Source: Campylobacterota bacterium (GTDB taxonomy: Bacteria > Campylobacterota > Campylobacteria > Campylobacterales > Sulfurimonadaceae). Taken from it: 45,497 bases of DNA. Where the stretch lies: assembly GCA_014764025.1 (NCBI GenBank), contig JACXUD010000002.1, forward strand, positions 1 to 45,497, read 5' to 3'. This document shows, in pieces, positions 30,104 to 39,435 of the stretch; position 1 is the stretch's first letter; each line of letters opens with the position of its first letter. The translations under genes were made by a program, and so were the position numbers. The notes below the pieces were generated by a model, which ran no database searches, was not told the origin of the DNA, and saw nothing but the letters and a program-made list of their open reading frames with translations.

Positions 30104-31338
30104 ATCTTGATACCTTCGATTTTATGCTTCTGTCCATTTTCGGTTTTACTCTCTAGTGCGGTAGGAAAAATATCAGTCAATACAAAACCCTGATTATATA
30201 CCAATGAAAGATCATATATCTTATTGGGCTTAACCTTAACGGCAATATCATTTTTAATATCTAGTGTTAAAGTGAGACCATTTTCGTCAAGTAGTGTAGT
30301 GCTATCTCGAGAAGATGAAATGATCTTAGCATTTACTTTAATTGGTATTTTAGCAAAAAGAGCAGGGTTGATATCGCTTTTCCTAACATATTCAGTAAAA
30401 TTTCGTAAAGAGGATAGCGTGATCATGCCAGTTCCAAGCTTTTCTTGCCACCATGCAGAGATATAGTCATCCCGAAAATCTTCCGAATTTTTAATATTAA
30501 AAGCAACACACCCAACAAGCTCATTGTATCCTTTTTTGTATTTAGGTAAAAGCGAGAGCCTTTTGGTTGTGTCAGAGTTTTCCAAAAGTGCCAGGAGCGA
30601 ATTGTCTCCGAACAAATTCAAAGAGGTGAGCATTATTGGATTGACGTATCCAAGTTCACTTATGCTTTTTAATATCTCTGCACCCAAGAAAGGGGGAACA
30701 TTAAGCTCTATAACTTCAATTTCTCCTTCTTGAGGTATGGTGTGACCGGACAGAAATTGATAGATATTTTTTGAGTAATAGTCTTTGCTTTCATTGAGAA
30801 TATTAGTTATAGTATCCACTTGCATTTTTGCCGTGTCAGTGTTTTCTACGATAGAGTTTATCCAAAGAGGATCAAGGGAATTGCTTCTAATGACACTAAG
30901 GCTATTGAGATCAAAGTTTTTTAGTAAGTTAGTGTGCGGTGGTATAGAGCTAGAAGAAACACCGCTTGAAATTCCCAAAAGGAAATCTTTTACGAAGAGC
31001 TCATTGTCTTCAATGGATAGATTTTCGTGTTTTGCTTTAGAAGAATGTGCGGAGTTTGCCAAGATGCTGCCGATCATGTCTTTTGCGTTATTGATCGAGA
31101 AAATATAGTCAGCCTTAGAGCACATATATTCAAGCTCGCTTCTTTCGATTGATAGTTGCTCGGCAAGAGAGGGCATATAAGCAGTAATGGCACTTGTGAG
31201 TTTGGATACTTTTTTTAGCAGTGAGGTGATGTGTAGTAGAGGCAGGACTTCCTCTTGTTTGTTTTGGGCGACGATAAGAATGTTCTTTTCTCTTAGTAGG
31301 GCTTCCCTTACCATCAAGAAAGCGTAGTTATTGGACAT
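30100..31338 (-). CDS. Hypothetical protein, 412 aa, of the leftward transfer-like operon
   Basis: GGGAGGA lies ten bases before the ATG. The first third (MSNNYAFLMVREALLREKNI...) is helical; a middle part includes EIEVIELNVPPFLGAEILKS; the last 90 residues look beta-rich (IPIKVNAKIISSSRDSTTLL, LTLTLDIKNDIAVKVKPNKI). No signal peptide or membrane helices, so probably cytosolic and possibly a component of the transfer apparatus. No family recognised. Confidence 0.6.
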   Translation of the reverse strand: MSNNYAFLMVREALLREKNILIVAQNKQEEVLPLLHITSLLKKVSKLTSAITAYMPSLAEQLSIERSELEYMCSKADYIFSINNAKDMIGSILANSAHSSKAKHENLSIEDNELFVKDFLLGISSGVSSSSIPPHTNLLKNFDLNSLSVIRSNSLDPLWINSIVENTDTAKMQVDTITNILNESKDYYSKNIYQFLSGHTIPQEGEIEVIELNVPPFLGAEILKSISELGYVNPIMLTSLNLFGDNSLLALLENSDTTKRLSLLPKYKKGYNELVGCVAFNIKNSEDFRDDYISAWWQEKLGTGMITLSSLRNFTEYVRKSDINPALFAKIPIKVNAKIISSSRDSTTLLDENGLTLTLDIKNDIAVKVKPNKIYDLSLVYNQGFVLTDIFPTALESKTENGQKHKIEGIKI

Positions 31339-31414
31339 TGTACCCCAATCCTCCCAGTCTATTTTATTAAATTATACAAGAAGGAAGAGCCCAAAGAGTC
31401 AAATCAAGAACAGT

Positions 31415-31843
31415 TTAGGAAAAGGAAAATTTCTTATGAAGTTTGCTATTGGCTTCAAACGCTTTTAGCACTTCAACTATGTACTCAACAGAGAAAGCAC
31501 CTTTAAGCACAGCATCCCTTTTGAAGTTTTCATACTCATTTTTCACAAGTGCGACAAATCTGTTTTTAAATAAGTCGTGCACACTCTTCAAATTAGTTGG
31601 GGTGGCTACAACGTATTCTTTAGAAATCGTAAACTCCATAAAGGTATTTGATCCCAAAAGGTTGTTTAGCTCATCAAGAGCATCTTTTTTGATCTTTCCT
31701 CCAACCAGGAAGAAGTCACGGATAACCTCATCGGGAGATAGGGAGGTGTTTGCAATATGGATGGTGTCAGAAGAGTTGCTGTATCCTTGCAACATAGTCC
31801 CGACAGTAAAGCTAAATGGTTTTAAGTGCTTTTTGGTTGTCAT
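31415..31843 (-). CDS. Hypothetical protein, 142 aa
   Basis: Strong AAGGAGG site before the ATG. Begins MTTKKHLKPFSFTVGTMLQG; alpha/beta, soluble, with a C-terminal helix (YIVEVLKAFEANSKLHKKF). No motif recognised. It lies between the large membrane-protein gene and the 412-aa gene in the same direction; the 115-bp gap upstream could hold a promoter. Confidence 0.6.
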   Translation of the reverse strand: MTTKKHLKPFSFTVGTMLQGYSNSSDTIHIANTSLSPDEVIRDFFLVGGKIKKDALDELNNLLGSNTFMEFTISKEYVVATPTNLKSVHDLFKNRFVALVKNEYENFKRDAVLKGAFSVEYIVEVLKAFEANSKLHKKFSFS

Positions 31844-31958
31844 TTATGCCTCCTTTTTTTGAAATTTATCATAAATATACAACTTTGTCAAGTGGTGGAG
31901 TTTTTGGGTATTCGCAAAATAAGTGATTTATTACACATATTCTGAATCCCAATTTTTC

Positions 31959-34628
31959 TTACCCCACTGGGTTAATTACCTTACCTCCAACACTCTGTTT
32001 CATTTCTTGGCTTGACTCTTTTAGGGACTCAAGACCTCCATCTACACCAACCAATTTCAAAAACCAACTCTTGTAATTGTAGATCAAAATTAGAGAAATA
32101 ATTAGAGTTGCAAACAATGAAAATATCATCGTCATTCCATTTATACCACTAATCATGACAGCACTTTGAATACTGTTCCCTGCTTGGGTCAATAGACCCG
32201 CATCGCTATTATTCGCTTCTGTTAGTACGCCAGTCATTGACTCCGACGCATTATCGATCACCGTTACGATAAGGCTCATTAGTAACCCAAATAGTCCCTT
32301 GAATGTCATGGCAACCGGAATTAAGAGTGAGGCGGTGATAACCATAAGCACCGGAGAGAATGAAATAGCAAAGAGGGAAGTAAGGAAGTGCCCTAAATGA
32401 TTTTTTGTCCCGCCTTTAGCCATGAACGCATAATATATCCCTATGACCATACTTGAGAAAAAGAAGAATATGGTCTCCACAAAGAGCATAATGATCTGAA
32501 GTACCAAAAATGCCGAAATTGTCATCATCGTTACGGCTGAAACCATGAATGTCGCTACTATAACAGAAAGGTATAGTGCTGCAATGCCCACAAGATAAGA
32601 ACTGCCAGCAGCGATTAGACTCATAGTTCCTGAGATCATTTTCCCAACTGGGCCAAAATAAGAAAGTCCTGAAGAGAGCTTGGAAGTTATAAAAGAAACA
32701 AGTCTTTTCATCCAACTTTTTCCCTCTTCCGTATCTCCTTTGGCCTTTTCGGGGTCCGTAATGAAGATATCGCTCATTATCCCCTTTACCATTTTATAGA
32801 GTTCCGAGAAACCAGGAACTAAAAACCAATAACTGTTCGTAACCAGTCCTGAGTTTAGAGCACCCTCTAAAGCTTCGTCCATTACAGTTTCCACAAACCC
32901 ATCCGCTTCACTTCCTAGTTTGTCTTTGTTTTCTTGTTGTGCATTCTCAAGCCCTTTGGCGTAAGACCCGCTATTGTCTTTTGTGACCTCATCATAAAGA
33001 AATATCTCAGCATTATCCAAAAAGAAATAACTTACTGGGATAGCAGAAATGAATCCCCAACCAACATGATTTTGACCAAATTGCAAAAGAGCAAGGAAGT
33101 CCATGAGGGAATTTGCGGAGTTTCCGCTAGTATTCATAAGATCTCTGTATCTTTCAAGTTCATCCTTGAGTGTTACATAGCTAATGAGTGTTTCTTGAAG
33201 ATCAGAAGAGATATCCCCTTCAAGCTTTGAGCAAGCTCCAACAAGTAATCTGTCTGTTTCGATCTGTACGTTTTCCTGCTTGAGAATATTTTCATTTACG
33301 CCGTAGTTGTTTTGGTTTATCTGAGCACTTTTCTCTTTAGGGAACAACTGAGTATCCGTATAGTTAAAATAAGGACGGCAAATATCCTCATAGAATGCAA
33401 CCTCCCTGATTAGCTTCACCTTCTTAACCTCATAAGAAGAGAGTTTTTCTCCAATAGTGATGTAACGCTGCTCATCTATATCAATAAACCCACTTTTTTT
33501 TGCAAGTAAAGAAAAGTAGATCGCCATTACATAGTCAGAGGACCTATTTGCCAAATAAGTACCAGTCTGTACACCGATGCGGATGGTTTTTTGAGCGATA
33601 GAGCTCCAATTCTCTATTTTTTGTGTCTCTGCGGAACTGACGTTTATGTTGGTCGAAAAACCACTATCTTTAATATCTCCATCATTGAATACCGGGGCTG
33701 AAAAGAATAGAATGGCGATCATTGCGGTAGAGAAGAAGGAGAGGGCATTTGTTTGGAAAGGCTCAGTTCCATACTTTTCAAACATTTTTCTAAAGAGATA
33801 ATATCCCGAAGAATAGAGCATACCTAAAGCAAACATCGTCATAACGATATCACTAAATATTTTCTTTAATGCCTCTATGGTGAGTATGTAGTATCCTAAA
33901 ACTTGACGATCCGCAAAGTCTAAAGGGCTAATATACTCTATCGTTGCCTTGTCTGAAGACTCTTCTCCGGTAAAGAAGCTAACAACATCGCTCCAAAAAC
34001 CTGAGTCCGAGATTTCACTTCTAAGGATATTAAACTCTTTTTTAATTACTGCCTCTCCCGCATCGTTGATGTATCCTTCTTCAAAGAAATCCGGGTCAAG
34101 TGTAAAAGTTCCCATAAGGACAGAAGAAAGAGTTTTGGTGTATTCAGTATGGGAGTCGATAGGGTGTGTTTTTACAAAATCATTATATTTGGCTTCCCAA
34201 GCTTTTTTTGCTTCAGCATTTTTAGACATTACATTCGAGATAAGCTTGTCGAGTTCTGCTTTACTTAGTGTTGCAAGATAGGTGGGATCAAATTCTACCT
34301 TACGACCTTTAATTTGGCCAATATAGGCTTCAAGCTTACTTTGGTTTTCTGCCAGGATCGCATCACCTCTATTATCTGCTGCATCTTTTTCATATTCTTT
34401 ATTACAGTCTGTAGTAACCGTAATGTCCTCGGACTTGCTACTGGTCGCAGAGTAGGTGCAGAGAGCTTTACCATTTTTAATATCTAGCTCACTTAGATAG
34501 CCATATTGCTGATCATTATTTGGATGTGAAGGACACGAATAGGCTTTCCAGTTATCGGAGCCGCACCCTTTAGCGTGAAGAAGCACCTGAGAGTAGGCAA
34601 GCAGTAAAAAAACAAAAAACCTTTTCAT
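31959..34628 (-). CDS. Large polytopic membrane protein, DotA/TraY- or TraG-like T4SS component
   Basis: 889 aa with a signal peptide (MKRFFVFLLLAYSQVLLHAK), then a large hydrophilic periplasmic part (about 20-245) with several cysteines (GCGSDN, YSCPSH). At least seven further hydrophobic segments follow: near 250-275 and 295-312, then a cluster around 635-750 (GIAALYLSVIVATFMVSAVT, VETIFFFFSSMVIGIYYAFM) and more near 765-860. This plan of exported N-terminus, long loops and clustered C-terminal helices is that of DotA/TraY (IncI type IVB systems) or TraG of F. Such proteins form or stabilise the inner-membrane channel. The placement beside lipoprotein and VirB9/VirB10-like genes supports a T4SS role; exact family is uncertain. 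Confidence 0.6.
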   Translation of the reverse strand: MKRFFVFLLLAYSQVLLHAKGCGSDNWKAYSCPSHPNNDQQYGYLSELDIKNGKALCTYSATSSKSEDITVTTDCNKEYEKDAADNRGDAILAENQSKLEAYIGQIKGRKVEFDPTYLATLSKAELDKLISNVMSKNAEAKKAWEAKYNDFVKTHPIDSHTEYTKTLSSVLMGTFTLDPDFFEEGYINDAGEAVIKKEFNILRSEISDSGFWSDVVSFFTGEESSDKATIEYISPLDFADRQVLGYYILTIEALKKIFSDIVMTMFALGMLYSSGYYLFRKMFEKYGTEPFQTNALSFFSTAMIAILFFSAPVFNDGDIKDSGFSTNINVSSAETQKIENWSSIAQKTIRIGVQTGTYLANRSSDYVMAIYFSLLAKKSGFIDIDEQRYITIGEKLSSYEVKKVKLIREVAFYEDICRPYFNYTDTQLFPKEKSAQINQNNYGVNENILKQENVQIETDRLLVGACSKLEGDISSDLQETLISYVTLKDELERYRDLMNTSGNSANSLMDFLALLQFGQNHVGWGFISAIPVSYFFLDNAEIFLYDEVTKDNSGSYAKGLENAQQENKDKLGSEADGFVETVMDEALEGALNSGLVTNSYWFLVPGFSELYKMVKGIMSDIFITDPEKAKGDTEEGKSWMKRLVSFITSKLSSGLSYFGPVGKMISGTMSLIAAGSSYLVGIAALYLSVIVATFMVSAVTMMTISAFLVLQIIMLFVETIFFFFSSMVIGIYYAFMAKGGTKNHLGHFLTSLFAISFSPVLMVITASLLIPVAMTFKGLFGLLMSLIVTVIDNASESMTGVLTEANNSDAGLLTQAGNSIQSAVMISGINGMTMIFSLFATLIISLILIYNYKSWFLKLVGVDGGLESLKESSQEMKQSVGGKVINPVG

Positions 34629-34641
34629 CTAATCCCTTTTT

Positions 34642-35865
34642 TTATTTTTGTGAGTTTTGAAGTGCTTCAAGCTCGGCTTCAAGTTCCTCTAATGACATAC
34701 TACTCTCTGAAGTCTTTTTATTTTCGTTTTCAGAAACAGTTTTGGTTTTTTCTGTCGGCTTCGTTTGGCTCGTTGAGGTGTTCTCTATGACATGGTTATT
34801 GAGGACCGGAACTGTCTCAGTAACATCGGATTTACCTTCTCCGAATATAGGCTCTTTTTTGAAGATATTAGGCTGATCAACTTTATATCCTTCCATATTT
34901 CCGTCAGTCGCTAATTGGACATCCACATAGAAAACTCTGTTTTGATTCACTTTAAATGTATAAGGCAAGTCCTGAACATAGCTTTCCCCGATCACTTTAG
35001 ATATTTCGCTCACGAACTGAATACCCGCCAAAGCCCAATACGTTGCTTTGTCCGGCGGTAAAGTGTTTGTTGCTTGCGTGACCGTAGTGCCGCCGATCCC
35101 GTCAGTTACCACGATCTCTTGTTGCGTTCTTGAAGCTCTTTCGTCCTCTATATATGCCTGAGCATTTTGCCCAACGATACCAAGCCCCTTGTAGGCCCCC
35201 GTAGCTAACATCTTTTGGAGTTTATGATCATTAACTACATTCGCAAGATTGAGAGAGTTTTTATCTTTCGTAAGGACCACACCGTTACTGATAGGGTAGC
35301 GTTTATCGCCATTTGCAATATAGAGAGGGTTTCCGACAAGGGCTTTGGCATAGAACTCAGGAACTAAAGAAACCGCAAGAGAGGATTTCCCAAAAGGCTC
35401 ATTGAAGTCACACTCTAAATATGCGTAGGTAGCCATTCTCTCTACAAGCATTTCATTTGTGGTATAACAGTATCCTCTAACAAAGCGAGGTATTCTAGCT
35501 TTTTCATCCGCTTCCTCTTTTTGAGCTTTCAGTAGAGCGATCTGTTTCACAAGCTCTTTCTTCTTGAAGTCTAGCTGATGCTCTTCAACATCAAAAGTGA
35601 AGTCCTTGGCATGACTCTTACTGTATAGAAGTTCCTTGTTTTCCATATCTTGTTCGGCATGGAATTTAAGATGCTCATAGATGACCTCTTCATATTTTGA
35701 CTTAGTCATGTTAGAGTGAGTTGGAGTTACGTCACGATAGGTACTATCTGTTTCAACGCCACCCTCTGTCATTTGCTCAAGAATTGCGGAACTGCCTTGT
35801 GCTGCAAAAACAGGAGTTTGTGCCAACAATAAAGCTAAGGTGGTAAGTGTGGTTATTTTTTTCAT
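34642..35865 (-). CDS. Exported T4SS-like core protein (VirB10/TraO-like candidate)
   Basis: 407 aa. A signal peptide or anchor covers 1-22 (MKKITTLTTLALLLAQTPVFA). Residues 100-130 form a charged coiled coil (FKKKELVKQIALLKAQKEEADE). The central domain starts FVRGYCYTTNEMLVERMATY; YVQDLPYTFKVNQNRVFYVD then VQL (about 306-328) resembles the closing strand of VirB10/TraB domains (polar residue, P, hydrophobic strands before an acidic tail). A Ser/Thr/Lys-rich tail follows. These similarities are weak and positional; I treat it as a core-complex candidate. Its ATG overlaps the stop of the lipoprotein gene (ATGA). Confidence 0.5.
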   Translation of the reverse strand: MKKITTLTTLALLLAQTPVFAAQGSSAILEQMTEGGVETDSTYRDVTPTHSNMTKSKYEEVIYEHLKFHAEQDMENKELLYSKSHAKDFTFDVEEHQLDFKKKELVKQIALLKAQKEEADEKARIPRFVRGYCYTTNEMLVERMATYAYLECDFNEPFGKSSLAVSLVPEFYAKALVGNPLYIANGDKRYPISNGVVLTKDKNSLNLANVVNDHKLQKMLATGAYKGLGIVGQNAQAYIEDERASRTQQEIVVTDGIGGTTVTQATNTLPPDKATYWALAGIQFVSEISKVIGESYVQDLPYTFKVNQNRVFYVDVQLATDGNMEGYKVDQPNIFKKEPIFGEGKSDVTETVPVLNNHVIENTSTSQTKPTEKTKTVSENENKKTSESSMSLEELEAELEALQNSQK

Positions 35866-36167
35866 TGGTTGCTTCTTTTGTAGTCTTTTACGATATTGCT
35901 GAATCTGTTTATACTGCTTGCTTCACCGTATGCCACTTTTGTTTCTTGATTGATACTTGAAAGTGAAGTGTCTATTGTCTCTACGATATCACGCCTGAAG
36001 TCATCAAAATCCTCTATATCTTTTTCGTAGGACTCAAGTATTGCTTCATGCTCAGGATTGATCACTTCCTTTTTTTCATCAGGAAGCGAAAGTGGACGGG
36101 AAGAGCACCCCGAAAACACAAAAACTGAAAGTATAGAAAATGCTAAAATTGTGCTACCAATCTTCAT
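35862..36167 (-). CDS. Small lipoprotein, VirB7/DotD-like position
   Basis: 101 aa with a lipoprotein signal (ILAFSILSVFVFSGC; acylated Cys at residue 21) followed by SSRPLSLPDEKKE. The rest is an acidic helix-rich region (EHEAILESYEKDIEDFDDFR). Small lipoproteins in this position pin the VirB9/DotH-like ring to the outer membrane. The ATG overlaps the stop of the upstream VirB9/DotH-like gene (TAATG) and its own stop overlaps the next gene, so three core genes are tightly coupled. Confidence 0.75.
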   Translation of the reverse strand: MKIGSTILAFSILSVFVFSGCSSRPLSLPDEKKEVINPEHEAILESYEKDIEDFDDFRRDIVETIDTSLSSINQETKVAYGEASSINRFSNIVKDYKRSNQ

Positions 36168-37117
36168 TATTTAATATCCTCATAATATTCGTCATGTTCA
36201 TAGATTTCATCATCTGAAGTTCTGCGATCTGATTTTTCATGCTTTGAAATCTCGTACATATCTTCTTTTGAGTCGGGCTTGGAGCAAATACCGTCAAATC
36301 TCTTTCCTCCAAATCCCTCATATTTGGTTTCAATGCGATAATTGATATCGTTTAGCGAAATGAAGCCAAATTTATCATCCCGGATAATATAAAAAGGAAC
36401 ATTTTGATAGATCAAAACATCAAAAACACCATCTTCGGTAAAAATCAAAGAAGGATCACACTCTGCAAGGGTAAAGTAGGCATCTAAGATTTCTTCATAC
36501 GGGACATTTGGCTTATCGATATAGATGATCATGGTTGATATATATTGATTTCCTTCTGCCAATGGAGAAGAGTAGGCATCGGGATTGGGCCTATTTGGTA
36601 AATGCCTATACAGATTGATTGTCATTCCGGTATTTTTTTGACCATCGGTAAGAGCCACAAATATATTACCTTCAAGAAAATTCCTCTTTGGCTTGATGGT
36701 TAGAATATTTGCGGAGTGCTCAAGCCTATCAAGTTCTTCGGAAGGCAATGCACCCGTTATTTTGTATCTATCAGGGAAAAATACAGTGGTAGTAAACTCG
36801 CTAGTAACCTCAAGGCTATCTATCGACTTAAAAGGTTTTTCTAGTGGTGTCATAAGCATTTCAAGACCTTCTGTTCGGTGCATGGTACGCTGAAATTCAT
36901 CCCTTTTTTGAGTCACTTCCCTAGCAACATCTTTATCAAGATCCATTTCAAACCTATTGCGGATCAAGTTCGAGTTATCTTTATTCTTATCCTTGTTGTC
37001 AGGTAAAGGTAAAGAAGTTGCGGCAGCTCCCTTTTGGTCATAGTTATAACCGTTTGCACCGAAAGCCAGTGCAGTAACCAAAAAAAGACCTAATGATTTT
37101 TTATATCCCATCTTTGT
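36167..37117 (-). CDS. Secreted beta-rich protein, VirB9/DotH-like T4SS core candidate
   Basis: 316 aa from the ATG at 37117 (MGYKKSLGLFLVTALAFGAN), with a signal peptide to about residue 19. Residues 95-165 read as a beta sandwich: SLEVTSEFTTTVFFPDRYKI, then LEHSANILTIKPKRNFLEGN and IFVALTDG. This follows the VirB9/DotH plan (strand, loop, LxIKP, N-I-V-V-x-T-D-G). The C-terminal part is unlike known members and ends in a charged D/E/Y-rich tail. It would form part of the outer-membrane ring with the adjacent lipoprotein. Gene overlaps on both sides support an operon. Confidence 0.55.
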   Translation of the reverse strand, partial: TKMGYKKSLGLFLVTALAFGANGYNYDQKGAAATSLPLPDNKDKNKDNSNLIRNRFEMDLDKDVAREVTQKRDEFQRTMHRTEGLEMLMTPLEKPFKSIDSLEVTSEFTTTVFFPDRYKITGALPSEELDRLEHSANILTIKPKRNFLEGNIFVALTDGQKNTGMTINLYRHLPNRPNPDAYSSPLAEGNQYISTMIIYIDKPNVPYEEILDAYFTLAECDPSLIFTEDGVFDVLIYQNVPFYIIRDDKFGFISLNDINYRIETKYEGFGGKRFDGICSKPDSKEDMYEISKHEKSDRRTSDDEIYEHDEYYEDIK

Positions 37118-37481
37118 AGCACCTCTTCTTTCTTCTGTTTTTAAGTCCATTATAAATCCCCCAGGATACTTTTGAAAATAAGAGTATCCCGTTCAGCTTT
37201 TCATCCTTAATACCATTGTTATCCACAAGATTTAACTTTGTTTCGTTGGTCAATTTTGACTTGAGGTAAAAATAGATAAAGCCACCCGCCAAGAGTGCGG
37301 CTATACTCAAGAAAAAATATCCCCCATAGACCATATTGAGCATAAGGGCAGAAAGGGAGGAGACAAAAAGCACAAAACCCTTAGTTGTAAACCCATATTT
37401 TCCGAAAGAGATCTTTCGATTGAACTGCTTATTAAAAATAAAGTTCAAATAGAGCCTTTCTATATCTTTATGGTTTGCCAT
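37101..37481 (-). CDS. Two-helix membrane protein, VirB3-like in size
   Basis: 126 aa from the ATG at 37481 (MANHKDIERLYLNFIFNKQF), five bases after GGGAG; a TTG four codons earlier lies on that site. Two hydrophobic helices span about 34-75 (GFVLFVSSLSALMLNMVYGG, YFFLSIAALLAGGFIYFYL), with a charged C-terminus. VirB3/TraL proteins are about 100 aa with this layout, so the comparison is suggestive only. Its 3' end overlaps the next gene by 17 bp. Confidence 0.6.
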   Translation of the reverse strand: MANHKDIERLYLNFIFNKQFNRKISFGKYGFTTKGFVLFVSSLSALMLNMVYGGYFFLSIAALLAGGFIYFYLKSKLTNETKLNLVDNNGIKDEKLNGILLFSKVSWGIYNGLKNRRKKRCYKDGI

Positions 37482-37482
37482 A

Positions 37483-38160
37483 TCAACTCCCAAAAAGTAG
37501 CTTGTGCCATATATGCTGAAGTGCCATAAAGAATGAAAAATCTTTGTCCGAAGTCAAAACCACTACAAGAGCACTACCTATAACAGTATGAATATAGAAC
37601 AGCACGACAGAGAAAAAGAAAAAGACAGCAGAGCCACCAACCCTAGCTAGTCCACTTTCATTTTGCATAGCATTAGCTCCAAAGGCACGTTTGAGCGAGA
37701 TCATTACAATGATCATCGGAATCAAAACGTAAATCATGGTTAAGGCTATGCCGACAAATTTCATGTAGAGCCCAAAGCTCTCCGCAACAAGCTTTCCAAG
37801 AGAAGATCCGTCTGCCGTTATTGCAAAATCGGTTGTCATCCATGCACTAATAAAAGTGCTATCCGTAGCGGTATCGAGCATAAAGAAGTTCTTGAGACCT
37901 ACTGCGGGAGTAAAGGCGGGCATTCCTGAGAACACTAACCCTACAAAGCCAAGTCCTAAAACACCTATAAAGAGAAGCCCAATATGTATGCCAACACTTT
38001 CGAGAATGATCTCAAGGGAATCACCTCCATTAACATTTCCTTTTCTCTCTTCCTTCTCCTGGTACTGCTTATAGTAAAGAGCAATAGGTAAAAGATGGAA
38101 AAAGAGTGCGAGCGATCCGTAAACCATTGCCATACCCGCTTCAAAATGTGTATTGACCAT
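37483..38160 (-). CDS. Polytopic membrane protein, 225 aa
   Basis: Hydrophobic segments near residues 10-30, 55-80, 130-155 and 172-200 indicate about four membrane helices. A loop of 45 residues (about 85-125) is probably outside. Its stop lies two bases before the ATG of the next gene (TGATATG). No sequence match recognised; a channel-associated T4SS component (TraQ/IcmC-like in size) is a guess from context. Confidence 0.6.
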   Translation of the reverse strand: MVNTHFEAGMAMVYGSLALFFHLLPIALYYKQYQEKEERKGNVNGGDSLEIILESVGIHIGLLFIGVLGLGFVGLVFSGMPAFTPAVGLKNFFMLDTATDSTFISAWMTTDFAITADGSSLGKLVAESFGLYMKFVGIALTMIYVLIPMIIVMISLKRAFGANAMQNESGLARVGGSAVFFFFSVVLFYIHTVIGSALVVVLTSDKDFSFFMALQHIWHKLLFGS

Positions 38161-38174
38161 TTAGCTTCCCGTTC

Positions 38175-39287
38175 TTATAAAATCTTAGACAGTGGTATGT
38201 TGAATGAAAATGTCTTTCCGTCGAAAAAACGAACTTTATAGGTGAATGAATCCATTCTTTCGTTTATTTCCACAAGGTTGAAAAGGGCATTGAATTTTTC
38301 ACCCGGAAGAACGATCCCCGTTTCCCTTCCGGTTGTAATCTCTCTCATGGAGATTCCCCCTTCAAAGAATTTAAACTCGTAAAGTTCCGAGAGCGGGATC
38401 GTGATACTTTTGATCGGCTCTTGGATACCCTTATATTCAAGAACAGTTTTAATCTCAATATCACCTAGTCTTTTCTTTCCTGAAGCGTTATAGGAAAAAG
38501 AGCCCAGTTTATAACCTTTATCTAATTCAGAATTTTCTTTGTAAGGAGTAGAATTTATAATAAAACGAATCGAGTCACCAATGATCGTAAACTCCTTAGA
38601 GTTTCCAATAACAGTGTAAGCCCCCTTTTTAATGGTCACTAAATCATTAGGATCAGGAAGGTCTTTTGTTTCAGGAGCAGAGGCGGTGTTGGCAGTGACT
38701 TTATTCACAATAGGAAGTTCGGGCTTTTTTGAGCTTGCGGCAGTGGTCGTATCTTGAGTTGAGGCAGGAGTGGAAGAAGTAGGCACTGCGACCTTGGAAT
38801 CATCCGCAACCTTTTCTTTTTTAAGAGAGAGTCCCAATGGGCTTGCCCCTGAATTAACCATGGCCTTCTTTTTGTTTTCTGCCCCATTTTCTGTTTGCAT
38901 GGTTTGTGATACTTGAGAAGCAGGAGCCGAATCAAAAGCAACATACTTTTTAATCTGACTATAACCCAATACAATAATTACAATCAAAGCGAATATTTTG
39001 AGCTCCAAATTCTTTTCAAGAAAACCGGGCTTATTGAGATCATCCTCAAGTTCACCGTTCCCAGGAACAGACTTAGTCTCTATATCTACTTTGTCTATGT
39101 TTTTTGCCGGAGCACTCTTTTTTGAAAAGAATATTTCGCCCAGTGTAGCAAGCATAGAAGAAAGCCCACTCTTTTTTTCTTCGTTATTATTGGTCTTTTT
39201 TCCTACTTGTGAAAGGTGTGCTACGACTTTTAACCTCTTTTCTTTTGACTGTTTTTGTAATTGAAACCCCGCTTCAGTAGAGAGCAT
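38175..39287 (-). CDS. Bitopic inner-membrane protein with a periplasmic domain, 370 aa
   Basis: Start at the ATG at 39287 (MLSTEAGFQLQKQSKEKRLK), seven bases after AAGGA. A basic cytoplasmic region of about 95 residues is followed by one membrane helix (LKIFALIVIIVLGYSQI), a Ser/Thr/Ala/Lys-rich linker (about 120-215) and a beta-rich domain (YTVIGNSKEFTIIGDSIRFI ... VRFFDGKTFSFNIPLSKIL). This topology matches scaffold proteins such as DotF/IcmG/TraP or the N-terminal half of VirB10. First gene of the leftward operon. Confidence 0.6.
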   Translation of the reverse strand: MLSTEAGFQLQKQSKEKRLKVVAHLSQVGKKTNNNEEKKSGLSSMLATLGEIFFSKKSAPAKNIDKVDIETKSVPGNGELEDDLNKPGFLEKNLELKIFALIVIIVLGYSQIKKYVAFDSAPASQVSQTMQTENGAENKKKAMVNSGASPLGLSLKKEKVADDSKVAVPTSSTPASTQDTTTAASSKKPELPIVNKVTANTASAPETKDLPDPNDLVTIKKGAYTVIGNSKEFTIIGDSIRFIINSTPYKENSELDKGYKLGSFSYNASGKKRLGDIEIKTVLEYKGIQEPIKSITIPLSELYEFKFFEGGISMREITTGRETGIVLPGEKFNALFNLVEINERMDSFTYKVRFFDGKTFSFNIPLSKIL

Positions 39288-39435
39288 TTGCAAATCCTTA
39301 ATATTTTTCTAAACTTTTTTGGTTTTCCTTTCGGATGCCACTTTTTCTGCTAAACTTTACCAATAAAAAAATCATCCTACAAGGTTTTTGTGGAGTGATA
39401 TTCATATTTTTAAAAGACCAAAAAAGGACTGCATA
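39288..39435. promoter_or_regulatory. Divergent promoter region between the two transfer-like operons
   Basis: 148 bp between oppositely directed operons. On the plus strand an extended -10, TGCTAAACT (39348-39356), follows a T-rich stretch (CTTTTTC) as is common in Campylobacterota. The leader to 39436 ends in AAAAAAGGA. No member of the GATATA palindrome family is present here, so the transfer-like operons appear to be under other control. Confidence 0.4.
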